DNA of 64,000 nucleotides from Calycina herbarum (taxonomy: Eukaryota > Ascomycota > Leotiomycetes > Helotiales > Pezizellaceae), in the NCBI GenBank assembly GCA_001414485.1, contig LLEY01000125.1, forward strand, positions 118,749 to 182,748. The letters run 5' to 3'. Numbering within the stretch: the stretch's first letter is position 1; every line of letters starts with the position of its first letter. The notes beneath the pieces are model-generated. The model had not been told where the DNA came from. It did not search any database and worked only from the letters and a program-made list of their open reading frames with translations. The translations under genes and the position numbers were made by a program. Of the stretch, positions 23,048 to 34,749 are shown piece by piece.

Positions 23048-23770
23048 GGTGTATTTCGTGGACAGAGTGTGATGGGGGTGGAGGTTGCGTGGAGTGGTTA
23101 TGTGGTCAGAGTGAGTTATGAGAGGGTGTTGTTTCGCGGTGGTGTGAATGGTGTGAAGTCGTGGTTTCCCGTCCTCGACAGCTTGAGGTGATCTCTAACG
23201 TGGCCGTGCTCCGCAGCCTGTTCTGTAACAGGGTATGTGCTGCCTGAGGTCTCCGTTCAAAGCAGAGCCCCTCAAGGTTCTCGAAGGCCGATCGAAGGAG
23301 GTAGGGGCCCTACAGGCCCCCTACAGGCCCCCTACAACAGTTTGATCCCGGAAAGGCAACGCGCTGGAAGGGGAAGAAGGGACCGCAAAATAGGCCTGAT
23401 CTATTTCCGGTCCACCAACTAAACATTGGATTTAGAGGTGCATCACACAACCCGATAGGTGCACCAAATGTCGCATTGCATTCCGTGTGCCTTCAGCCCC
23501 AACCGTGATAATCTCAGATAATCTCAGATAATCTCCTGGCCTTGGAATTCATCGCGAACTTTCGTCTGTGATTGAATTACGAATTATATCCTCAACTCGA
23601 AATAAAGTTCTCCTCTCACTCCACTCGCACAGGCTTGGAGTTTGAAGGTGGAGGCGTTGACGTTTCCCCAGCTCGTCAGACGGATCGCTTGGCGCAAATC
23701 CATCTAGAAAGTTGCGGTGCTGTGCGGTGCTGTGTGCTTGCTGCGGCTTCGTGTTGACTTGACTTACGAA
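23048..23770. promoter_or_regulatory. Divergent promoter, SEC17 and F-box gene
   Basis: 723 bp between opposite starts. Contains an 11-bp tandem repeat around CCCCCTACAGG (23308-23335) and a helically phased triplet of GATA motifs listed separately. Confidence 0.5.
23506..23531 (+). promoter_or_regulatory. Three tandem GATA motifs at 10-bp spacing
   Basis: TGATAA at 23506, AGATAA at 23516 and AGATAA at 23526 lie in a tandem 10-bp repeat. Each matches HGATAR, the core site of fungal GATA factors (AreA/NIT2, SreA, white-collar class). Function is inferred. Confidence 0.4.
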
Positions 23771-26700
23771 ATGTCGTCCAAAGAAATTCCAATGGCTCCA
23801 GAGAAGCTCAAGATTTCCATGGACACCTTCAAGGCCACAGCGACAGCGACAGCGACAGCTACGACAAACAAAGCATTCAGTCAACTACCCGATGAGATCA
23901 TTGAGCAGTAAGTTCAACAATAACTCCAACATCTGGAGCGCAAGGCGTGGTGTGGTGTACGGCTCTCACTAACCCCAAATTTCTCTAGAATCTTGCTCCT
24001 CACCAGCCCGAATGCATTCGCATCCTTGATCATCTTGAATCGAAAATGGAGGACGGTATCTCAGCAGGCGCATCTTTATTCCCACCATCTATCACGATGT
24101 TCCTCCTACTCCGCAGCCCACCACGCCATCCCAGTTCCCGACGACGAACGCAGTCTGCCACGGCTGCGGAGGCTTTTTGCTCAGGAGATTAAGCGGAATT
24201 TATTCGAGGCATATTTACGACCCCACGAAACGATAATAAGCTTGGTTTCGACATCCATAAGTTCGTCGTCTGCGCCAGGAGGGGAGGCTTTCCACTTCAG
24301 CATTTCACCCAAAGGGCATTTTGTTTTGGCATACAGTTCTTCGCGAATCCATGTTATAGATGTCAGGGGCCCGGAAGTCATGGTGAAGAGGGAGCTCAAG
24401 ATATTGCGAAGGCCAGCATCTACAACCATTACAGACGATGGCTCTCTACTTGCTGTATTGTCGACCGACCTCCAGGTGGATCTATACGATTTGACGGGCA
24501 AGCACCCAAAACATACACATGCTGTTGCTCTGGATCATACCCCGCGGACCATTGCTTTGTCTCCAAAAGGATCTGTTTTAGCTGCTGCGTATGATGCTGG
24601 GGTTGAAGTGTCATCGCTGGATCCGGGGAATTCAAATATAGAGCGAAGAGCAGTTAAATGCTATGGGGTGGATAAGTTGGCCTTCTCTACGGACGGGACC
24701 CAATTACTCGGAACTACCCTCCAGTCACGCAATCCCAGTACTGTTATTCTAACGGCGCCATATTACAACACTGGTGGGACAATGCCCGAAGAAAATGTCA
24801 GCGTTAGCGCCCTATGGACGACCTCAATCCTATTTCCAAACGGAAGCAGAGACTGCAGTCATGCTGTTCTCCTCCCGAGCTCTTCGGATGACGAGGCAAG
24901 CTGGGCCTTTACTTACGACAGAGTATTCGAAACATTTCGTGCTGTTCGTATCGACGATCTTCGGAATGGGACAACTTACTTTACTGGTCCCGTGGCTGAC
25001 GCAAACTCCATTGCGAAGCTTCTTCCAAGTACCCTCCCGACTGCCAGTCAGCGAGGAGATTTAGTAGCATCCGGGTTCCAAGGTGCTATCTGGATTTATG
25101 GAGTTCCCGAAGACCTGGATGCTCTACCCCTCATCTCTAATGCTGTTAACAGCAATACGGATAGTGGCGTTAGTACTCCATCAACTCTACTCGGTCGACG
25201 AAATAGCGCCCCTTCACTTCGCTCTGTTCACAGGCACCGAGATACTCTAAGTAGAACTCCTCAATGGCAACTTCTATGTGACCGATTTCGAAACAATTTT
25301 GTCGAAGGCCGGAAGATTTATACTCTTGATCAAGTCAGCACAATGAGCTGGGTCAGTGATAATCCAGCTTCATCCCATGGGGAAAAACTCATTGCAGTTG
25401 CGCCAGGGGTTGGAGGAAAGTCTCCAATTGCCGAGAGCTGGGAAGAGGATGGAATGAGTCCAGTTGATGGCGGTCGTATTGCTATACTGGATTTTGACTA
25501 TGCCATTAACGATGGAAAGAAGACGACAATCACCATCGAAGTAGGCGCTAATGAACCAGAGGTTCTAGAGGAAGAGCACAGAGATCTAGATACAGAAGTC
25601 GCGATAGTTCGGAGAAGGACAGTTGCACAACGGCGAGGAAATCGCAGCCATGTCTCCCGCTCCAATGGTTCTGTTCCTCGTATGCCCAATGATGAATTGC
25701 CTCCCTTACCACCAACAGAGGACGATTTAGGCGACCCATATGCAGCCCCACTACCACCTCCGAGAATACCGAGCAACCCGACGACGACCTCTGAGCAGGA
25801 AGACGTCTCTCTTGACGAAGTACAGGAGGCTTTCGATGCTCCATATTCTCATACCAGTCCTCGTTCTGGTACCACCCTTCGTCGTGCAGCTACAGCAGCT
25901 GCGGTCAACCGAAGGCTACATCCTCGTGCTGTTGCTCAAGACCATATTGAATATCGTCGTGCAGATGGCCGAGAAGAGCATCCCCACGAGAGCGATGCAG
26001 ATAATTGGGTTCCACCACCTCCACCGTATACCAAGGATCCCCTGCCACCCTTACCCGAACACATACAGAGATCTCTACTTGCCGAAGCAGCTCAATCGAA
26101 TTTACAGCGTTCAAACAATAATCGAGCTCCAAGCATAGATTTCCCTGGATTTGGAGAATCCGGAGGGTTGTCTCGGTCTCGGACAGTTGCTTCTACGAGT
26201 ACCGGTAGGTCGAGGCGCGAGTCATACCCGTTTCAAAGAAGTATCAGCGATTCGACGACAATGAACGTCGATCGTGTGTCAATAGACGAGGATAGGCCAA
26301 GACCAACTTCAAGTCCTGTTTCTCCGGAATTCGACGACCTCTACGATGTATCTCCTCCCGGGAGCCCTCCTGGAAGTCCTCACCTAAGTCCTCAAATTGT
26401 ATCGGCCAACCAAATCCCAAGGAGACCAGTCGGAGCTCCTCCATCTAGCGACGGGAACACCTCCCCAGCACCAGTCATGATTGCAACCCTCCAGGGTCCT
26501 ATTTCTCCTGTCCCTCAGCCGCCGTTGCCTATGAACAATCAAATGGATAGTAAGCTACAGAGTCAGGATGTCGTGGATGAGAATAAGCCAATTCCACAGA
26601 TGGATATTACATCTAGACCCCAAAGACCTGAAGATAAAGCTGTACCACCACTACCGACTGAGGAACACCAATTGAATGGATTATCACCTCAACCCCCAGT

Positions 26701-27640
26701 TACTCAAAATGCGCACCAATTCCAACAATCACCGCCATCAACACCAACCGAACCGTCAGAAAGTATTGCTTCTGTTTCACCACTATCAAGACGAGTTAAC
26801 ACTGCACCGTCAATGAGATCCGATGAAGACGACGATGTGAGACCTCCTCCCATATCAAAGCGCAGTGATACCACGCCTGTACCATCAGTTCGTCCGGCCA
26901 CGGCAATAGGACAAGGGTCCACGGTAATGCCAAGTGCAGACCTTTTGGCCCGTCTGAACAGTCGTCAAGGCGGGCGACCAATAGGACTTTCTGATCCGTC
27001 GAGACGTATATCTGGAAGTCATAACAATCAACCTCGTCGTTCTAGTAGCGGGCATAGACCAACCCCCTCATGGGAGTCTTCGCAACGTCAACAACAGCCA
27101 CAGCAAAGAATGCAGACTCCTCCACGGATTGTAACGGAACCTCCACCGAGAAGTACGCCTCCTAGGGCAGCGGTGGGTGCGTATGGATCTCCTACTTCGC
27201 GGAATAGTGTGCATAGTCCTCCTTCCACTTATCCCGTTTCTGGACTCCAGCAGAATTATGCACAACGACGTGTCAGTCTTGGAAATCCAAATCGTCTCCC
27301 TCCACCGTCACACCTCCGACCTGTCATGGGCGAGCGTTTAGAAACTATCCACAGCATCACCTCAAATGGCGAACCATCACCTTTCTTCACGCAGAAACCT
27401 CTTAGTGGTGGTGGTGGTGTGTCAAGACAATTTAGTAGAGCGGAACGCAGTGCGGCGAAGAATATCAAGGATGCGAAGAAGAAGGGTTGGAGACAGAGTA
27501 TGTATCGTGAGAAGAAGGAGAAGAGGGGTGGGAGGAAGGAGAAGTATGGGGATACAAGTAGTAGTGCGGGGTGGACGGATGTTAGTTATCCTGCTGGGGA
27601 GGAGAGGGGGGTGAAGCATGCTAAGTGTGCGGTTATGTGA
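23771..27640 (+). CDS. F-box protein with beta-propeller-like region and C-terminal CaaX box
   Basis: Probable substrate receptor of an SCF ubiquitin ligase. Exons 23771-23907 and 23989-27640 (81-nt intron, GTAAGT...CTCTAG) encode 1262 aa. The F-box spans the splice: FSQLPDEIIEQILLLTSPNA (residues about 36-55), with RKWRTVSQQAHLY after it. Residues about 100-440 contain repeats resembling WD40 blades (FHFSISPKGHFVLAYSSSRI; RTIALSPKGSVLAAAYDAGV). The next 700 residues are Pro/Ser-rich and disordered with several PPLP motifs. The tail is very basic (KNIKDAKKKGWRQSMYREKK) and the last four residues are CAVM, a CaaX prenylation signal. A (GCGACA)n stretch encodes Ala-Thr repeats near the start. 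Confidence 0.85.
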
Positions 27641-28563
27641 TTTTGTTGATATAGTTATGCTGAGATACCCGGAGAACATCTTTATTCTTGTAATTGGTTG
27701 GGATGTGGGCGTTGGGAAAAATTGATGGGGGTGGATTTGAAATGGGTGTACTACTGCTTATTTTTCTTATGTATTTTCTCAATGATTTTGGGAGGCGAGT
27801 GGGTATATAGGAGTTTACGAGGTTTTATTAAAAGCAGAGATTGAAGATTTATTTCAGGCAACTTTTGATACCTTATTGTTTATTGATTTTCTTTGGTTAT
27901 ACTGAGTTGCTTGGTATTTATTTGGCTTCTTTTTTTCTCGCCATTTCTGTTACTTCCCTTGGTCCTCCCATTTCTCAATTTCCTCAAGTGCAGTTGTTTC
28001 CTCGTCCAAAGAGACATGTGTCTCCTGTCACGGACTGCCTGCCTGCTTACTACCCTGTCATTGGGAAGCTGAAAAGGTGTTTGAGTACTGGAGCCCAAAC
28101 CAGAATTCCGGGCACGAGAATTTAGAAGGTGGGAAGTTGATATCAGGTTGTATGTATATGGAAGCCATCACAAAGCATAATAAGGAACGAGGAAAAAGGA
28201 GCAGTTATTATGGACAAAGTGATCAGCCACACCCGTTAACTACAACCAACACAACTCTTGTTGTGACAAGATGCCATGCTGAGAGTTTGGGCTTCGGTCA
28301 CTTCCTTCCAAATGAGCAATGAGAGTTAGTTTCTTGGTAATTAATACCTTCCCGATATTTATGGTTTTGAAATTGGGGGGATAGGGAAGCTGGCACGGTT
28401 TTCGAAGGTTAAGTCTCGGTTCCCTGTGAGGGTGTACATACAAGGGGTGCTGATTTAGGATCTACAGCATTTCAAGCTTGGACATGATATACACACCGCA
28501 AAGATATAAACCATAGATTAAAAAAAAAAGTTCTTGCTGCTTTGGATGTTTGCAGTCTTCTCT
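27641..28563. other. Convergent intergenic region
   Basis: 3' flanks of the F-box gene and the acidic-protein gene. No gene recognised. Confidence 0.5.
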
Positions 28564-29385
28564 TTACATGTCATCATCATCATCCTCATCATCATCCTCA
28601 TCAGGCAAAGGCATCAAAGCAGCCTCCTCCATCTCCCTGGCATACTGTTCCCATAGCTCCTTCTCTTTGTCATCCAAGATTCGTCCCGGGGTACTAATCG
28701 CTACTGTAAGACTATCTCCTGTCACGATGTCGATGTATTGATTACCACCTAGGAGATCCTTCCCTAGAGTGAGGGTGGGGGAATCTGAAGGGGGGTCACG
28801 AGCATTTCTGTAGAGTCTTTCGTCCCAGGGCCTGGGGTCGAGGCGTTCTTTTTCAATCATTCTCTTGATCCAGTCGTTGTTGTTGTCGTCGTCTTCGTCT
28901 TGGGTTTCGATTTCTTTGGGGGTGGGTTCTTCTTTGGATTCTTTGAGGGTTTGGTGGATTTTGGTGATTGTTTCTGGGTTTTGCTCGTCATTATTGTTGT
29001 TGTCTTCGATTTTGGGGTTTGAACTGGGGGTGGGCTCTTCTTCTTCTTCATGGTTTAAGGTCCCTTCTGTTTCGTAATCTTCTTCGGGTACTGGGTTGGT
29101 TGAACTTTGAGTGGTTTGTTTCGTCGTCGTCGTCGTCGATAAGTCAATACCGGAGTGTATGTCTTTTGTTTTTGACACGGATGAGTCTACCGTATCCTCA
29201 CCACCTTTAAACTTTTTCCCGCTTGGTGAGGACTCGTCTTCAGGTTCCTCAAATTCCCCGAATTTCCTTTTTCTGCCTGAAGAAGGAATCTCAGAGTCTT
29301 GATGAGCCTTAGATGAATTCGGTATCTTGACCATATTTGTGGTAGTCGTGGTAGGAAGATCCATGTCCTTGGCATGAGAACTCAT
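28564..29385 (-). CDS. Acidic, low-complexity fungal protein, probably nuclear
   Basis: A single open frame of 273 aa from ATG 29385. Basic nuclear-signal-like patches (GRKRKFGEFEEPEDE; PSGKKFKGG) precede Thr/Asn/Glu-rich low-complexity sequence. The only compact part is near the C-terminus: WIKRMIEKERLDPRPWDERL, TLGKDLLGGNQYIDIVTGDS and DDKEKELWEQYAREMEE. It ends in an Asp/Glu run (DEDDDEDDDDDM). I do not recognise the family. Length and the ordered segment within low-complexity DNA argue for a real gene; no intron is needed. Confidence 0.65.
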   Translation of the reverse strand: MSSHAKDMDLPTTTTTNMVKIPNSSKAHQDSEIPSSGRKRKFGEFEEPEDESSPSGKKFKGGEDTVDSSVSKTKDIHSGIDLSTTTTTKQTTQSSTNPVPEEDYETEGTLNHEEEEEPTPSSNPKIEDNNNNDEQNPETITKIHQTLKESKEEPTPKEIETQDEDDDNNNDWIKRMIEKERLDPRPWDERLYRNARDPPSDSPTLTLGKDLLGGNQYIDIVTGDSLTVAISTPGRILDDKEKELWEQYAREMEEAALMPLPDEDDDEDDDDDM

Positions 29386-29836
29386 GATGGATATTGTGGG
29401 GCTTTTTGGGGGCGGAAAAGTTTGGCACCTTCTTTTGGTTATTCCGAATTTTATTTTCGGATTCTCTCAAAGCCTGCATGTATTTGTTCAATGTCTTCAA
29501 AATATTTCGTTCTTGAAGGCAGCGAGGTTGCTGGTATTAATAGGAAGGAATTAGGCAGCGGGAATTACCCCTGTATCTCATTTACGTATACTTGGTAAAA
29601 TTTAGGAGAAATTGAAATTACTTGAAACACAACGATAACCAACAAGTAAAACAGACCAACTTAAATATATCGACTTGAACCATGTCTGGACACAAAGACA
29701 AGGTTATTTATGCACTAACCGAGCTTTCCCTTTTCTTTCCCTTGCCATCCACGATGAAACTCCCACAACCCAAAAATCGAGCACATGGAGTTGTTTCTTC
29801 TTTTTGTGTGGTGTCATTTCGTTCTCAAAATATATA

Positions 29837-30010
29837 AATTACAATCGTCGTAACTTTGCTCGTTTATTTCAATTATCCCAACCGCTTCGAATAATTTAGT
29901 TACACGAACGAGTTTCTAGATAGAGTGTCAATTTATAACCGTCGTAACTTTGCTCGTTTATTTCAATTATCCCAATCAGTTGGAATAATTTATCTTTACG
30001 AACGAGTTTC
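29837..30010. repeat. Two direct copies of an ~80-bp repeat
   Basis: 29837-29915 and 29930-30010 share CGTCGTAACTTTGCTCGTTT and TTTCAATTATCCCAA, then a diverged part and ACGAACGAGTTTC. There are about a dozen differences and only about 14 bp between copies. Each copy has weak inverted symmetry (AACTTTGCTCGT against ACGAACGAGTTTC). Confidence 0.75.
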
Positions 30011-30689
30011 CCAAATAGCCTCGAAATAAAATCACCGCTAACTTTTGAATTTTAATTTTCTTAATTGCCTAGGAGAATTCAGTTGACAAAACGAACTTCC
30101 ATATATACATCCTTTGCATGTTCGATATGGAATAATAGAAAGTAGCTGAAGAACCAGGCAACAAGGGTAAAATAAGAGTATTGATTGGGCGCTGGATCTG
30201 ATTCTTATGGCAAGCTGACTCAACACCATGACTTTCTTTTTTCCAGCTCCGAACTGAACATCCAGCATCGTCATTTTTTATTTCTCGAATCGACTCTTGA
30301 AACCTTTACTCGAACCTGTCCTGAATTTTGTTTCAAGACTCAACGCAACATTTGACGCTCTCCACCTGGAAATCATGTCAGAAAACCCAGCCACGCCGGA
30401 GAACCACCAGTAAATGAGGAAGTAGATAATCATTTATTCTTTCACAAGGTTAGTGACTGTTCCTATAAGTAAACGCGAGCTGTGAGACTAAGACTATCAC
30501 AAGACACCACCCAGCTCAATAAGAAATCCACCAGAATTTGAGCTGCGCTAAAATTCGTCGTTAAACTAAGGAGGTCATGCCACCCAGGATGTGGCTGTAA
30601 ATTCGAGAAATCTCGCCCAGGGTCGGGTCGTGTAAGCTCCAAATAATCTCACACAATTACTAGTATATAACTGACACTTTCATAGATAT

Positions 30690-31500
30690 ATCAAAGACCG
30701 GATTCTCTATCTCCAAAGGGCCTCCCTTCTTTTGCTTCTTTCTTTAATAGCTTTTATATTATAGCTTGAGTTTTTTTTTATATTAGTATTAAAACAGCTA
30801 TTTCAAAAAAGAAGTTTATATTTAAGTAGCTCTTATCTTACTTTATAACTTTTATATATATTACTTTATTATAGTACTTAAGTTAAGCTAGATATAGCTG
30901 CTTTTATATTTTTATTATTATATATATTAGAAATGTCTTATATTTACTCCTTATATATAGTCGTTCTAATTATACTCTTTAAATGTTTATAATAGATTAA
31001 AGAGTAGTATATAAAGAAGCCTTTTTGATATATTTCTTAAGTTACTATTTAGGCTTTTTACTCTTTTATATTCTACGAGCTTCTTATATATATTAGTTGT
31101 CATTTCTTTGCTTTAAATATATATTCTATATATAAAAGGTACTTTCTAAATATTAAAAGTTATAATAACTTATTAAACTACGTAGTTATAAAGATATATT
31201 AGCTAATATTTAAAGAGTTGATTTTTAAAACTCTATCTTAGTACTAAATAGAACTAAAGATTTTTAGACTCTTGTAAAAATACGCTCTGATTTCTTATAT
31301 AATACGTATTATACTTAGCTTTATATATAAAACGTAATAATAAAAACGTAACCAGGGCTATATTTTACTAAGAATTGATTTTAAAATAACTTTTTATCGA
31401 TTTTAATACTTCTTTTTAGAACCTTAATTTTTTATTTATACGTCTCTTAAAATATTTTAAAATACTATTTATAAATCGCATAGCGCCTAGCGCTTCTATA
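30690..31500. repeat. Extremely AT-rich block, probable RIP-degraded repeat
   Basis: By eye the A+T content far exceeds that of the flanks, TpA steps dominate and CpA is scarce, the signature of repeat-induced point mutation. No open frame or terminal repeat is recognisable, so the original element cannot be named. Confidence 0.55.
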
Positions 31501-32796
31501 GTAACAACAACACTAGGATAAGATTACGAGTCTAAGAAAGAGAGAGTAGACATTATTTTAATAGCTCTCAAATTAACTACCGCAGACTACCAAATAGCGG
31601 TTCAGCACCAAAAACATCAGCTCTCAGACGCTCTAGCAGAAACTGGTCGCCCTGCTATTCCGTCCCGCCTTCTTATTGGTCCACTCTCGCTCCAATTATT
31701 TGTTCCCTCGGAAAATGGCCTATAATTGTAAATAAAACCACAACAAAATAATTTAAATAGATGCAACTTTATTTCATTGTCAATTAGCTATTCCAAATTC
31801 ATTCTAGATTTTTTTAGTATTTTTCTGAGCTTCTTTAGGCCTACTGTTGTAGTAATAGTGTGGTTCTGCGCAGGAGGAAATTAGGAAGTTTTTTCCGTCC
31901 CCGTAGAGAGGGTTCCCCTCACTGCACCGGACCAACTCGTAAAACCAACTGTATTCCTAACCCCTAGATTAAAGTGGTTTTGGGGTCTTTGATCCACCAG
32001 CACTGAGCTCCAAGCAATTGAGCCTCAACAAAACCCCACTTTGGTGCACGTCGTCGCGCAGGTTGATTCTGGAAGGAGTATGAAAAGACATCAAACAGCA
32101 ATACCTTGGGTAGGCACCGAGCATTACTCCCCCAGCCGAAAGGGCGCAGAAATTAACCATGGACTGCCGTATTTTGTAAGATGCAAGTTTGGAGAGGGGA
32201 CGGCAAGGCAGACTTTTATACTGTATGCATCCCAGCTTGGCATTTGATTCACCCGAAGAAGAGTTCCTCTAATTCCTTGGGGAATTGAAGCTATGGGCAG
32301 TGATCTCGCGACTTGCGTCTTTTTATCGATTTATTGTGTCGTCTACCTCGTATTTCTTTATTTTTTGGCCAGCATTTCGACTAGACAAGTGCGACCAGAG
32401 AAGTTCTTGATTGGCAGTCTCAAATAAATTCTCTATTGTTCTGGGTATGTTTGATCTTGCTTTTTGGCATGCAAAAAGTGCCTGAAAATGTCTATTTGGC
32501 GTGCGTTTCAAGCACTCTCTTTGGACTGATCTCAATATTATGGCTACCGATCGAGTGCCCCCCCCATTGGGACACAATATAACATTGTGCCTCATGTTTC
32601 TGCTTATCTTGTGGAGGCGAAGCAAGGATACGTAGAGCCGGACGTATCAAAAGATGAGGCTGTTGGACGTTTCTTTTGGCCAATTGACACCTGGAGTACC
32701 ATAATCTTGATTTGCGTAACAACCAGCTGAACAGAGCACTCTAGTAACAGTACAGATTCCTCAACGAGACCTCGGAATAAATCGCCATCTTTCACC

Positions 32797-34749
32797 ATGT
32801 CGACCTCTCGACAAACAGGAAGCGAGGCATTAGTCCAGCAGCAGGGGCAATTCGATTGGTTTTCTTTGGCAAAATCACGTATTACCTGGGGCGTGGAAAT
32901 CATTTCTCGACTTTCAGCTGCCGGAGTCGATCCTTATACCGTAATTGTGGGCCAGAACATGTGCAAGCTCTTCAAGCTTGACCCTGTAGGACGAAAAAAC
33001 ATGGCGGAAGCGTTGGTAGGGCTTCAAGCCTTTCGCAGCGTGGGCGACACTGTCTGGTTTGGCATTGGTGCACGGCATTTGGTTCGTGACCTAGCCGTCA
33101 CAGATGAAGGAAAGCTCTGTGCTGGTATCTGCGGTGCTCTCTCCTCTTGTTACTCCGAGACAGTTGCTGCTGAAATCCTCGCGGAGCTGGTTAGCATTAG
33201 CAAGGCCCCTGTCGAGCTCACTCCGTCAATATTTGAGTGGAATAGCCTTGTGCACGCATGTAATGGAATCCTCCATGCAACTTCCTTTCCAGTCCACGCA
33301 GAAAAACTTATGAATCTTTTCCCGAACGCCCGCCAATTTTCATCTTCAGATAGAAGCGGGCCGGATTGTTCAACTCCAGCTTCTTTGGCCATGGCTCTAC
33401 TTGCCATTGGGGATGTCAGCCGCAAAGCAGTTGTAGGGATTACAATAACCGGAGGTGCAGATGCCGGATGGTTCGCAGCTGTCTCTGAATGGTTCTTTGG
33501 CCTCCACGTACAGATATTGGACCAGAACGGAAATGAATGCTACAGGACTGGCCTTAACGAATATATCAAGGTCGGCACCAGTATCCAAATTTTGATACGA
33601 TTCAGTAGCACGTCTGATTCAACCGGCTTACATGGACCCCAGGGTTCCATGGAAATACAGTGCCTCGAAAAGGTTTTCAACCTGCAAGAGGCATCGCAGT
33701 TGTTCCGAGGCGTGGGAGGTCCTCCATCTTTCGGGGACAATCCAACAGCAAGGGTTAGTGGGCGGGTGGCTTGGGAAACAGCATTTTCACAAACCTTTCG
33801 TCCAGAATTTTCGAGCCTTGTTGGCATGCGAGACGTCATGGCCCTTGGTTTAGGTTCTGCGGCACGAGTCCTTACAGCCATTGCTCACAACGAAAGCAAT
33901 ATCTATGGGCCTATTTGGCAAGATCCCGAAAGCAGAGAACGGTGGTCACTTCATGGCGATTCCACCCATGGGAAAGGGTTCGTGAGTAATACCGTCTATT
34001 GGTTCCCGGAACTTGGACCTTTAGAAGACAAAATGCAGCTAGGCGCTCGTATGACATACCTTGACGCCAAATCCCATTACGAAACTCAAATATCTCTCAT
34101 ACAGAACTCTTGTCAGTGTAGCTTCTGCCAGAACGGTTACCGAGCAGAAAGCAAGGGCACAGATTATTGTAAAGTGGTGATTTTCGAAACGATCCTCCGA
34201 ATTAGCCAGATACTATCCGTGGTTTCTGCAGACAGGCGCCTTTGTTTAAAGAGACACGGCATTGAGTCCCTCTATGAAAGGGTTCTTTATACTAGGTTAT
34301 CTCCGCAGGCAGCTGGAGGTACAATGCAAGAGATACACGGGGTTCTCCAATACGGAATTGCCCAGTATTCTGTTGGGCAACTCCACACTGTCGCACTTGA
34401 GCTTTTTGCTGGCGAGGCTCCTGACAAACCTTTTTCTCAACTTGGAACTCCCGCTTTCTCCAAGTCAGGGATCTGTGCCTACTTGGATATCTTGCGAGAG
34501 GTATCAGATTCGAAGGATCATGCAGGCAGGATCCATATCATCCCTGGACGTATTGAGTATTGCGGTCGACCGTATGACTGTCTTCAAGACGGACAACCGC
34601 TATCTGTCAATATGCACAATGCATATACACGAAGCACAGATACAGACCCACAGCGGCTTCAACAGAAAGAAAGACAAATCCGAAATATCTTCTCTTACCA
34701 AGAGCCTATCATATGCGTAAAGCAGCTCGTTAATGGTCTCCAGATATGA
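32797..34749 (+). CDS. Fungal-specific protein of unknown function, possibly truncated
   Basis: An uninterrupted 650-codon frame from ATG 32797 (context ACCATGT) to TGA 34747. Features: WFSLAKSRITWGVEIISRLS near the N-terminus, followed by VWFGIGARHLVRDLA, LCAGICGALSSCYSE and ITITGGADAGWFAAVSEWFF (about residue 222 on). A Cys cluster CQCSFC lies near residue 445. I recall this type from filamentous fungi as uncharacterised, accessory-type proteins. The same frame continues for 113 codons after the TGA with good protein character (next entry), so the stop may be a recent nonsense mutation, a read-through site or an intron not resolved here. Repeat-rich DNA lies on the left. Confidence 0.72.
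   Translation: MSTSRQTGSEALVQQQGQFDWFSLAKSRITWGVEIISRLSAAGVDPYTVIVGQNMCKLFKLDPVGRKNMAEALVGLQAFRSVGDTVWFGIGARHLVRDLAVTDEGKLCAGICGALSSCYSETVAAEILAELVSISKAPVELTPSIFEWNSLVHACNGILHATSFPVHAEKLMNLFPNARQFSSSDRSGPDCSTPASLAMALLAIGDVSRKAVVGITITGGADAGWFAAVSEWFFGLHVQILDQNGNECYRTGLNEYIKVGTSIQILIRFSSTSDSTGLHGPQGSMEIQCLEKVFNLQEASQLFRGVGGPPSFGDNPTARVSGRVAWETAFSQTFRPEFSSLVGMRDVMALGLGSAARVLTAIAHNESNIYGPIWQDPESRERWSLHGDSTHGKGFVSNTVYWFPELGPLEDKMQLGARMTYLDAKSHYETQISLIQNSCQCSFCQNGYRAESKGTDYCKVVIFETILRISQILSVVSADRRLCLKRHGIESLYERVLYTRLSPQAAGGTMQEIHGVLQYGIAQYSVGQLHTVALELFAGEAPDKPFSQLGTPAFSKSGICAYLDILREVSDSKDHAGRIHIIPGRIEYCGRPYDCLQDGQPLSVNMHNAYTRSTDTDPQRLQQKERQIRNIFSYQEPIICVKQLVNGLQI

Larger units (their letters stand above)
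29386..32796. other. Repeat-rich, AT-rich intergenic region
   Basis: No gene supported. It holds the direct repeat pair (29837-30010) and the AT-rich block (30690-31500) listed separately, followed by normal-composition DNA upstream of the next gene. Confidence 0.5.

Noticed and set aside
24181..24635. Antisense frames within the F-box gene, and similar ones within LeuRS and the AAA gene
   Set aside because: They are shadows of strongly coding sense frames.
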